NCBI GenBank assembly: GCA_002381645.1
Contig: DFXE01000013.1
Coordinates: 22,233 to 40,200 of the forward strand
Source of the DNA: Bacteroidales bacterium UBA4116
GTDB lineage: Bacteria; Bacteroidota; Bacteroidia; Bacteroidales; Tannerellaceae
DNA length: 17,968 nt
Direction of reading: 5' to 3'
In this document: positions 8,027 to 15,132 of the stretch, piece after piece
How the letters are laid out: each line of letters starts with the position of its first letter
How positions within the stretch are numbered: position 1 is the stretch's first letter
Notes under the pieces: generated by a model
Database searches by the model: none
What the model was told of the DNA's origin: nothing
What the model saw: the letters and a program-made list of their open reading frames with translations, nothing else
Program-made: the position numbers and the translations under genes

Positions 8027-8077
8027 TAAGATCTATACATATTCTTGTATATAGTATGGCGTTATAAGAAAATAAAG

Positions 8078-8118
8078 ATTAACTCGGGTATCTGTTAACT
8101 CGAGTTAATTATTTATTA
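8078..8118 (+). terminator. Probable terminator of the membrane protein/regulator operon
   Basis: A 9-bp perfect stem (ATTAACTCG at 8078-8086 with CGAGTTAAT at 8101-8109) with a 14-base loop is followed by TATTTATTA. It lies about 50 bases after the regulator's stop codon. The 3' arm is part of the palindrome TTAACTCGAGTTAA, so a different fold is possible. Confidence 0.5.
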
Positions 8119-8659
8119 TATACCTCTTATTATTAATTATGAATGGATACCAATATATCCTAAATTTCTGAAAAGTTAAAATCCTTCCTTCTGATTAGGC
8201 CACCACGGTTAACTTTCTGCGCTAAAATAAAATAATGTAATTATATACAATCGTCTTTAGCTGATCAATGGTAGGTTTTTCAACTTATACCATTTGAATA
8301 TAGTGATTTAAATTGCTTGATTTAAATTTTTAGTTTCAAATCCGGATTTATAAAACGATAACAGTTGCAATTGGCTTTTTTTATCCCCCAAATTAAGGAT
8401 CATTTGATATGTCTAATTGTAAATATTCCTCAAAACACTAAGATTCGTGTCCAAATGCTAAATATTTCGTGTGAACTAAAATTTACAAATGCTTGTTAAG
8501 AGTTTGTTTTTGTGTAAAGTTTCACAATTCATTCAAGAGAGAATGAAGTTTATATGTTGATATTGTTGATTTAAAAGATTTTTAATAACGTGATGATGAC
8601 AGATAACTGTAGTAATTTACTATCAGGCTATTATCTGTTTGATAACTAAATGATGAAAA
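8119..8659 (+). promoter_or_regulatory. Long AT-rich upstream region of the fimbrial operon
   Basis: About 540 bases without a gene. No full TTTG / TAnnTTTG promoter is visible, in contrast to the other transcription units here, so the operon may use a degenerate or alternative-sigma promoter. Structure I can see: an inverted repeat AAAGTTAA/TTAACTTT (8172-8179 and 8209-8216), two direct copies of GATTTAAATT (8305-8314, 8319-8328), and a nested hairpin at 8599-8638. The operon promoter must lie somewhere here, or there is read-through past 8118. Confidence 0.55.
8599..8638 (+). promoter_or_regulatory. Hairpin just before the first fimbrial gene
   Basis: ACAGATAA (8599-8606) pairs perfectly with TTATCTGT (8631-8638). 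Inside, AGTAA and TTACT (8611-8615, 8617-8621) form a smaller palindrome. It ends 21 bases before the start codon and would lie in the 5' leader of the operon mRNA, or in the promoter. Its role is unknown. Confidence 0.4.
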
Positions 8660-9928
8660 ATGAGATGTTGGAAAAAAATTAAAAATCAAAGAAGCCTTTT
8701 GGGCTTTTTAATTACAGGTATATTGGCCTTTTTGACTTTATCCTGTAATAATGATGATGATGTAAGCACAGATGACGTCAATAAAGAATATGCCACTGTG
8801 TCTTTTGAGCTGGATGCCAGCGAGCTGAATATGGGAGTTATAAGCCGTGCTATATCTCCTTCATATGATGCTGGCGGCTTCTCTATCTATGCGTTTAAGC
8901 AAGCGGAAAACGGGGTCGATTATGAATTTGCACAAACCCTCAATTTGGCAGGTGCCACTTATATTCCCGAGACTAAAACCTTATTAGCCAATGCAACGCT
9001 CGAAGTCGGGACATATAAATTTCTTCCTGCTTATGGCTTGATTTCTAATCCAAATATTGCTGTTCCTTTTTCTGGTAATCAGCGGTTATCAGATGAGATA
9101 AGTTTGCAACATGCTCCTTCGCAAACTTACGGAAATAATTTATCGGAAATATTCCTTTATCATCCCCAAATGAACTACAATCGAATGGAGGATATCCCGG
9201 CATATACTATGAATACGGTCGGTAATTTGAATCAATCGGTAAGATTACGTATTTCCAGGGCTGTTGCACGAGTGGATGTAATGTTTATACGAGCTGTCAA
9301 GAATGGAAATTCATATACGGAAGTTCCTACTGCTAACGGACAGGATGTATTTGGAAACCAGGGGCTGGGTAAACTCGAATTGCGGTTTGACAACCTTAAT
9401 CAAAGCATGAATTTACTGGGTATCAGTCAACCCGGCACATTCGACGCAACAATGGATGTCCAGAATTTAGGTATTGATGGTGACGCGGTAACTATTGGGA
9501 CACGTCAGAGCGCGTCGATTATCGGAACTCCCGATTACATACGTTTTGATTCAATCCGCACAGACGACATTATCTACGGTGCTGCGCATGTTTTCGGAAG
9601 TTACCTTATTCCGAATAATGATGAATCAAGAACAGTATCACTGCAGGTATATATGGAAACAGCGAATGGTTCCCGTTCCAGAGCAATTGATATTTCTTTA
9701 GATAATCAGCGTTTACTGCCGTTGGTACGTAATAAAGTGACTTTGGTCAAGATTTATATTTTACCTAATGAAGGAGGAGGTGAAGACCCGAATCCTCCTG
9801 TACCTCCTGTACCACCGGTTCCTCCCGGTCCCGGAATATTTGAATCTGATGTGATGTTAGAAGTAGTAATAGAAACGGATTGGGACTTAAGCAATTCAGT
9901 TGAACAGCCAATAAGGCCCATTGAATAA
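8660..9928 (+). CDS. Fimbrillin-like lipoprotein with Pro-rich linker, first gene of the fimbrial operon
   Basis: A 422-aa secreted lipoprotein. The signal peptide ends in LTLSC with lipidated Cys29, followed by an Asn/Asp-rich stretch. Features of type V pilins are seen: a beta-rich N-terminal domain with GVISRA around Arg63, a candidate for the trypsin-like cleavage that activates FimA-type pilins; SRAVARVDV near 200, starting the C-terminal domain; LVRNKVTLV near 355; and a final strand with TDWD. Between the last two strands sits a linker of PPV repeats (residues 377-392). The size and first position suggest a structural or major subunit, but a tip or accessory role cannot be excluded. 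The start is unusual: ATGATG at 8650-8655 lies out of frame just upstream, and only the third ATG (8660) opens this frame. It is followed by the next gene after 8 bases. Confidence 0.75.
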   Translation: MRCWKKIKNQRSLLGFLITGILAFLTLSCNNDDDVSTDDVNKEYATVSFELDASELNMGVISRAISPSYDAGGFSIYAFKQAENGVDYEFAQTLNLAGATYIPETKTLLANATLEVGTYKFLPAYGLISNPNIAVPFSGNQRLSDEISLQHAPSQTYGNNLSEIFLYHPQMNYNRMEDIPAYTMNTVGNLNQSVRLRISRAVARVDVMFIRAVKNGNSYTEVPTANGQDVFGNQGLGKLELRFDNLNQSMNLLGISQPGTFDATMDVQNLGIDGDAVTIGTRQSASIIGTPDYIRFDSIRTDDIIYGAAHVFGSYLIPNNDESRTVSLQVYMETANGSRSRAIDISLDNQRLLPLVRNKVTLVKIYILPNEGGGEDPNPPVPPVPPVPPGPGIFESDVMLEVVIETDWDLSNSVEQPIRPIE

Positions 9929-9936
9929 AACATATA

Positions 9937-10902
9937 ATGATGAAAATAAATTTTATTATACTTAGCTTATTGGGGATAATTTTTATGGTAAGCTGTAATA
10001 ATGACACTCCTGATACAGTGGAAATATCAGCTGCAAATAAACAGCAGATATCTTTATATGTAGGAGAGAACGATGTCACAGCCTTATTTTTTGTAAATGG
10101 GAATACTGGTTTTACATATGATACCATTGTAAATTCCGGCTGGTCTCCAGAAGGGAGAGTCATGCTGACTTTGACTCATGGTACTTATAAGTGTCTGCCT
10201 TATTATTTTACAGGGCAAAATATACGGGTTACCCCTTCTTCACTTGGTAATTCAGTATTATTTGAGGATATAAAGTTCGATGCTATACCTGAGGATCGGG
10301 CCGGACAAAATGAATATGTGTCACCAGTCAATGAACTCTGGTTACCAGCAAATGTGCAGGAAGCTAATCAGCAATATGTGATTCCGGATGTAACAACAAT
10401 AAGAAAAACATTAACCAGAGCCGTTAGTCAGGTAATAGTACATATTAAGCAAAGAAATGAAGAAGGACAATTTATTCCCATTTTTGAAAATCCAGATGAA
10501 TTAGATGGCTCGGTTCCGGGTGAAATGTTATTGGATATTGCAGGTGTAGGAACTTCAGTTGGCGTAAATGGTGCTACCGGATATGCCTGGACATATTACC
10601 AAATGTCTGATGCAATTATCAATGAAGATGGTTCTATAACGTATGTAGGTCCGTATTTATTTCCTTCTGCCGATGCTGAAGAAAAAGTGAATGTGCATAT
10701 AGCTTTTTCTCCAAATGTCGGTATTGAAATACCTCAGATTGATCAGAACGTAGAAGGTTTTTTGCATAAAAACAAGAAACTTGAAATTACCCTTTGGATG
10801 GGAATGGTTAATGGAAACCTCGATGTAACATTGGGTACAGTAGTGGAAATGGACTGGGATGAAAGTAACTACGCAGAAGGTGACCTTAATCCTATAGATT
10901 AA
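9937..10902 (+). CDS. Fimbrillin-like lipoprotein, diverged first member of a four-gene paralog set
   Basis: 321 aa, with a lipoprotein signal peptide and Cys20 (MVSC), then Asn/Asp residues. It aligns over its full length with the three following genes: VTALFFV, FTYD, NSGWS, HGTYK, FTGQNI, VNELWLP, LTRAVSQVIVHIKQ, GVGTSV, the C-terminal KNKKLEITLW and MDWDESNY. Unlike those three, it has no stretch of near-identical DNA with them and is more AT-rich in the core, so it separated earlier. Its 3' end resembles that of the gene at 11950. The RAVSQVIVHI strand followed by a C-terminal DW strand fits the two-domain fimbrillin fold. Whether it forms the shaft or is an accessory subunit is unknown. 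The ATGATGAAA start is shared across the set. Confidence 0.72.
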   Translation: MMKINFIILSLLGIIFMVSCNNDTPDTVEISAANKQQISLYVGENDVTALFFVNGNTGFTYDTIVNSGWSPEGRVMLTLTHGTYKCLPYYFTGQNIRVTPSSLGNSVLFEDIKFDAIPEDRAGQNEYVSPVNELWLPANVQEANQQYVIPDVTTIRKTLTRAVSQVIVHIKQRNEEGQFIPIFENPDELDGSVPGEMLLDIAGVGTSVGVNGATGYAWTYYQMSDAIINEDGSITYVGPYLFPSADAEEKVNVHIAFSPNVGIEIPQIDQNVEGFLHKNKKLEITLWMGMVNGNLDVTLGTVVEMDWDESNYAEGDLNPID

Positions 10903-10942
10903 AAATAGTTATATATAGTAGATGTTGATTTTAAAAAAAGAG

Positions 10943-11905
10943 ATGATGAAAATAAGATATATGATAGTAGGCTTGTTAGGGATGCTTTTCATGATAAGCT
11001 GTAACGATGAAGATAAAGAACCTGTAGAAATATCGGCAAACCAGTCTCAGATACGCCTTACTGCCAATACGGACAACGTAACGGCTTTGCTTTTCGTTGA
11101 AGAAGTCAGCGGTTTTACCTATAACCGTGAAGTAAATTCGGGTTGGTCAGCCGAAGGAACCCAGGTTATCAACCTGGACCATGGTACCTACAAAGCATTG
11201 TTCTACAAATTCACCGGCCAGAATATCAACGTGGTACCCGCTACACTGGATAATACGGTGATGTTCGGCGATATAAAGTTCGACGCCTTACCTGAAAACC
11301 GTGCAGGAGAAGGTGAATATGTTTTACCTGTAAACGAACTGTGGTTAGCCGAAAGCAGTACCCTGGCAAACCAGGAATATATAATTCCCGATGTAAACGC
11401 GATAAGCCATCGTTTAACGCGTGCCGTTAGCCAGGTGGTTGTTCATATCAAGCAGAAAGACATTGAAGGTGAAGAAATCCCTGTTTTTGAAGATCCGTCC
11501 GCAATAGACGGTTCAGCCATAGGTGAAATGATACTGGACATATCCGGTGTTGGAACATCGGTAACAGTCGATGGCGCAACAGGTAGCGCAAGTACTTACT
11601 ATCAAATGAACAGTGCTATTCTTAATGAGGATGGATCGGTAACATTTGCAGGTCCTTTTGTATTCCCTACAGGTGATGTAAATCAGAACGCACAGTTAAA
11701 TATCAAATTTACACCGACTGAAGGGATTATAATACCACAAATAGATTATGATATCGAAGGATTGCTCCAGAGAAATAAAAAATTAGAAATCACTTTATGG
11801 ATGCAGGAGGTAAACGGAAATCTCGATGTAACTCTTGGAGCCATTGTGGTGATGGATTGGGATGAAAGTAATTATGTGGAAGGTGATGTGAATCCTACCG
11901 AATAA
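10943..11905 (+). CDS. Fimbrillin-like lipoprotein, array copy A
   Basis: 320 aa from the second ATG cluster (MMKIRYMIVG). The frame opens at 10922, but the family start is ATGATGAAA and that upstream part is short and Lys-rich. The lipobox is MISC with Cys20. Residues of about 35-210 are almost identical to the next two proteins; from about residue 220 the sequence differs (YQMNSAILNEDGS and later TPTEGIIIPQID). The C-terminus keeps RNKKLEITLW and VMDWDESNY. DNA from 10915 to 11598 matches 11922-12605 with few changes, including the leader before the start codon. This is a surface lipoprotein, probably a pilus subunit; its position in the fibre is unknown. It lies 40 bases after the previous gene, so it is co-transcribed. 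Confidence 0.73.
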   Translation: MMKIRYMIVGLLGMLFMISCNDEDKEPVEISANQSQIRLTANTDNVTALLFVEEVSGFTYNREVNSGWSAEGTQVINLDHGTYKALFYKFTGQNINVVPATLDNTVMFGDIKFDALPENRAGEGEYVLPVNELWLAESSTLANQEYIIPDVNAISHRLTRAVSQVVVHIKQKDIEGEEIPVFEDPSAIDGSAIGEMILDISGVGTSVTVDGATGSASTYYQMNSAILNEDGSVTFAGPFVFPTGDVNQNAQLNIKFTPTEGIIIPQIDYDIEGLLQRNKKLEITLWMQEVNGNLDVTLGAIVVMDWDESNYVEGDVNPTE

Positions 11906-11949
11906 TTAAGAACCCTATTAAATAGTAGATGTTGATTTTAAAAAAAGAG

Positions 11950-12912
11950 ATGATGAAGATAAGATATATGATAGTAGGCTTGTTAGGGATGCTTTTCATG
12001 ATAAGCTGTAACGATGACGATAAAGAACCTGTAGAAGTATCTGCAAACCAGGGTCAGGTACGCCTTACTGCCAATACGGACGACGTAACGGCTTTGCTTT
12101 TCGTTGAAGAAGTCGGCGGTTTTACCTATAACCGTGAAGTAAATTCGGGTTGGTCAGCCGAAGGAACCCAGGTTATCAACCTGGACCATGGTACCTACAA
12201 AGCATTGTTCTACAAATTCACCGGCCAGAATATCAACGTGGTACCCGCTACACTGGATAATACGGTGATGTTCGGCGATATAAAGTTCGACGCCTTACCT
12301 GAAAACCGTGCAGGAGAAGGTGAATATGTTTTACCTGTAAACGAACTGTGGTTAGCCGAAAGCAGTACCCTGGCAAACCAGGAATATATAATTCCCGATG
12401 TAAACGCGATAAGCCATCGTTTAACGCGTGCCGTTAGCCAGGTGGTTGTTCATATCAAGCAGAAAGACATTGAAGGTGAAGAAATCCCTGTTTTTGAAGA
12501 TCCGTCCGCAATAGACGGTTCAGCCATAGGTGAAATGATACTGGACATATCCGGTGTTGGAACATCGGTAACAGTCGACGGCGCAACAGGTAGCGCAAGT
12601 ACTTATTATACTACCACTGAAGCTGTAGTTGACGAAAGCGGTTTCATAACGTATGCAGGTCCTTTTGTATTCCCTACAAATGATGTAAATCAGAACGCAC
12701 AGGTGAATATAGTGTTTAACCCGGAGACAGGAATAGAAATCCCATCTATTGATTTAGATATTGAAGGATTGCTTCAGAGAAATAAAAAACTGGATATCAC
12801 GCTCTGGATACAGAAAGTCAATGGAAACCTCGATGTAACATTAGGAGCTGTTGTGGAAATGGATTGGGATGAAAGTAATTATGTGGAAAAAGATTATAAT
12901 TCAGCCCAATAG
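11950..12912 (+). CDS. Fimbrillin-like lipoprotein, array copy B
   Basis: 320 aa, with the start chosen at the family ATGATGAA (frame open from 11929) and Cys20 in MISC. It is a mosaic between its neighbours. Its 5' part and leader match copy A (10943). From 12015 to 12707 it matches copy C (12956) almost perfectly, with no difference that I can see over the last 500 or so bases. After 12708 it differs from both (FNPETGIEIPSIDLDIEG), and it ends in MDWDESNYVEKDYNSAQ. The body carries the shared NSGWS, HGTYK, VNELWL and LTRAVSQVVVHIKQ motifs. The pattern suggests recombination among the copies. The stop is 43 bases before the next start. Confidence 0.73.
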   Translation: MMKIRYMIVGLLGMLFMISCNDDDKEPVEVSANQGQVRLTANTDDVTALLFVEEVGGFTYNREVNSGWSAEGTQVINLDHGTYKALFYKFTGQNINVVPATLDNTVMFGDIKFDALPENRAGEGEYVLPVNELWLAESSTLANQEYIIPDVNAISHRLTRAVSQVVVHIKQKDIEGEEIPVFEDPSAIDGSAIGEMILDISGVGTSVTVDGATGSASTYYTTTEAVVDESGFITYAGPFVFPTNDVNQNAQVNIVFNPETGIEIPSIDLDIEGLLQRNKKLDITLWIQKVNGNLDVTLGAVVEMDWDESNYVEKDYNSAQ

Positions 12913-12955
12913 ATTGTTTTTCAATTCATTGGAATTAAAACTCATTAAAAATAAG

Positions 12956-13912
12956 ATGATGAAAATGAGATATATGGTAATGGGCTTATTAGGGATGTTA
13001 TTCGTGGTAAGCTGTAATAATGACGATAAAGAACCTGTAGAAGTATCTGCCAATCAGGGTCAGGTACGCCTTACTGCCAATACGGACAACGTAACGGCTT
13101 TGCTTTTCGTTGAAGAAGTCGGCGGTTTTACATATAACCGTGAAGTAAATTCGGGTTGGTCAGCCGAAGGAACCCAGGTTGTAAACCTGGACCATGGCAC
13201 CTACAAAGCATTGTTCTACAAATTCACCGGCCAGAATATCAACGTGGTACCCGCTACACTGGATAATACGGTGATGTTCGGCGATATAAAGTTCGACGCC
13301 TTACCTGAAAACCGTGCAGGAGAAGGTGAATATGTTTTACCTGTAAACGAACTGTGGTTAGCCGAAAGCAGTACCCTGGCAAACCAGGAATATATAATTC
13401 CCGATGTAAACGCGATAAGCCATCGTTTAACGCGTGCCGTTAGCCAGGTGGTTGTTCATATCAAGCAGAAAGACATTGAAGGTGAAGAAATCCCTGTTTT
13501 TGAAGATCCGTCCGCAATAGACGGTTCAGCCATAGGTGAAATGATACTGGACATATCCGGTGTTGGAACATCGGTAACAGTCGACGGCGCAACAGGTAGC
13601 GCAAGTACTTATTATACTACCACTGAAGCTGTAGTTGACGAAAGCGGTTTCATAACGTATGCAGGTCCTTTTGTATTCCCTACAAATGATGTAAATCAGA
13701 ACGCACAGGTGAAAATAACCTTTAAACCCGGTCAAAACATTGAGCTTCCTTTGATTGTTGATGAGGTGGCCGGTTCTTTGCAGAGGAACAAAAAACTGGA
13801 AATTACAATTTGGCTTCCTAAATCCGAAGAAGATGGTGAACTGGAATTTAATGTAACTGTTATTGATATGGAAGATAGCCCTGATGGTGGCGATGAAGGT
13901 ATATGGCATTAA
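12956..13912 (+). CDS. Fimbrillin-like lipoprotein, array copy C with a different C-terminus
   Basis: 318 aa from the ATGATGAAAATGAG start; an upstream ATG at 12851 lies inside the previous gene and is rejected. The lipobox is VVSC with Cys20. Residues of about 22-252 are nearly identical to copy B. The end is unlike the rest of the set: KITFKPGQNIELPLIVDEVAG, then RNKKLEITIWLPKSEEDGE and VIDMEDSPDGGDEGIWH, so the MDWDESNY motif found in all other copies is missing. As the C-terminal strand of pilins takes part in subunit joining, this copy may sit at a particular place in the fibre; that is inference. It is followed after 15 bases by the next lipoprotein gene. Confidence 0.72.
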   Translation: MMKMRYMVMGLLGMLFVVSCNNDDKEPVEVSANQGQVRLTANTDNVTALLFVEEVGGFTYNREVNSGWSAEGTQVVNLDHGTYKALFYKFTGQNINVVPATLDNTVMFGDIKFDALPENRAGEGEYVLPVNELWLAESSTLANQEYIIPDVNAISHRLTRAVSQVVVHIKQKDIEGEEIPVFEDPSAIDGSAIGEMILDISGVGTSVTVDGATGSASTYYTTTEAVVDESGFITYAGPFVFPTNDVNQNAQVKITFKPGQNIELPLIVDEVAGSLQRNKKLEITIWLPKSEEDGELEFNVTVIDMEDSPDGGDEGIWH

Positions 13913-13927
13913 CGATTAAAAAGTAAA

Positions 13928-15115
13928 ATGATGAAAGATAAAATAGCATTACAATTAATAATCCTTTTTGTTACAGGGTTAAGCTTGTGGTCTTGTTCTG
14001 ATGAAACCGAAAAATATCCGGTAGATAATGGGAATGATGATATGTTGTTAAATATACAAGCGTTGAATGCCCAACTTCCGGCAACATCCAAATGTGTAGT
14101 ATACATATTTAGTAAAACACAAGCTTCAGATCCGTTTAAATTAAAAGATAGTGTTCATCTTAGTGAAAATGGGCGTAGAGTCCTTCCTTATATAGCGAAC
14201 AACTGGCAGGATAACTCTTTTCGCTTCTTGTTTATCTCGGTTCCGGCAGAAAATTCGGGAATTGAATTAAAAAACCTTTCGGGTAATGATTTAGTTAAAG
14301 GGACAGATACATGGGATCAAATAAGAATTACAACGAGTGATCCATCATTAGTTTCAGGAGATTGTTATTTTGGAATAGTAGATGATACACCTGCAAATAT
14401 TGCGAGTACAAGAGTTATTTCAGGTCAAATGAAGCGTTTTGTCGGACAAATGGTTATTGATATTTATCGTGGAAAAGATACCGACAACGCTGAAGATATA
14501 ATAAATAGTGAAGTGTTCTCCGTACTTGACCGTGTAAAAGAAATTGAAATAACGTATAGTGGATTAAGTAACGCCATTAGTTTTGATGAATCCGGAAATA
14601 TCCAAACCCTGTCCACTCATGGCAGTGATATCATAGCTACCTATCCAATCGTAACTCAGGATGATTTTTGGCGTGTACCTGTAACGAATACTGCCGATGA
14701 AAATAATCCATTTCTTACACAAGCTGCAGTCGGTACATTAGGAAGTGTCAGGATTGGAGGAATTTTTGGCTTTCCGGCAAATGAAACCGTACGTGTCAAC
14801 GCTGTATTCCGCTATTACGATACAACCGCGCATTGTGGTCTGCTGGTTCATACGCATGACAAATACTGCCATGAAAAAGCGGATATAACACAACCTCTAA
14901 GATGTACATTGGCGGAACATACCCATACGCAGGATTGTGGCTATGATCAAAGAAGTATAGTATTAAAATTACCGAAAGGAGATGAATCTGAGTTACTCTC
15001 GATAATGCCTAATATGTATACTGTAAATAAAGCTGCTATCAATTATGATCGTATTATTGATGTAACGAGAAACGGTGATTTCAGTATGGCTATAGATTGG
15101 GTATCAAATAATTAA
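13928..15115 (+). CDS. Fimbrial accessory lipoprotein with two C-x4-HTH-x3-C motifs
   Basis: 395 aa, with a lipoprotein signal peptide and Cys23 (LWSC). The body is beta-rich and has the general layout of Mfa2/FimB-like or tip-type fimbrial proteins, with RVISGQMKRFVGQMVIDIY near 160-175 resembling the second-domain strand and a final AIDW at the C-terminus. I cannot assign it to a subfamily. The odd part is residues 303-337: Cys303-x4-His308-Thr-His310-x3-Cys314 and, after 11 residues, Cys326-x4-His331-Thr-His333-x3-Cys337, with the same spacing in both. Each could bind one metal ion through two Cys and two His. The insert lies between beta strands late in the protein, as a surface loop would. 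Similar HTH-type Cys/His repeats are known to me from Gram-positive surface proteins. ATGATGAAA start; 17 bases to the next gene. Confidence 0.7.
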   Translation: MMKDKIALQLIILFVTGLSLWSCSDETEKYPVDNGNDDMLLNIQALNAQLPATSKCVVYIFSKTQASDPFKLKDSVHLSENGRRVLPYIANNWQDNSFRFLFISVPAENSGIELKNLSGNDLVKGTDTWDQIRITTSDPSLVSGDCYFGIVDDTPANIASTRVISGQMKRFVGQMVIDIYRGKDTDNAEDIINSEVFSVLDRVKEIEITYSGLSNAISFDESGNIQTLSTHGSDIIATYPIVTQDDFWRVPVTNTADENNPFLTQAAVGTLGSVRIGGIFGFPANETVRVNAVFRYYDTTAHCGLLVHTHDKYCHEKADITQPLRCTLAEHTHTQDCGYDQRSIVLKLPKGDESELLSIMPNMYTVNKAAINYDRIIDVTRNGDFSMAIDWVSNN

Positions 15116-15132
15116 TTAACACTTTGTAAATT

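Larger units (their letters stand above)
10915..13713 (+). repeat. Three tandem pilin-gene repeats, period about 1006-1007 bp
   Basis: Block 10915-11598 recurs at 11922-12605 (offset 1007), and block 12015-12707 recurs at 13021-13713 (offset 1006). About 385 bases (11187-11571 and its counterparts) look identical in all three copies, including third codon positions. Differences cluster at the block edges and in the 3' thirds of the genes. This is best explained by recent duplication with gene conversion. The copy number could be misjudged in a short-read assembly. Confidence 0.88.

Noticed and set aside
8172..8216. Inverted repeat as ends of an invertible promoter
   Set aside because: The arms are only 8 bp and 29 bases apart, no promoter sits between them, and no site-specific recombinase gene is in the window.
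9765..10163. 132-codon reading frame on the - strand
   Set aside because: It overlaps two well-supported + strand lipoprotein genes and shows no domain or promoter; it is a shadow of their codon pattern.
10922..10942. Alternative starts seven codons upstream in array copies A (10922) and B (11929)
   Set aside because: Members at 9937 and 12956 lack this extension, and ATGATGAAA is the common start. The A-rich run before it fits the leader better than coding sequence.
12851..12955. Upstream ATG that would extend array copy C by 35 residues
   Set aside because: It lies inside the 3' end of the previous gene and would put a non-signal sequence before the lipoprotein signal peptide; all paralogs start at ATGATGAA.
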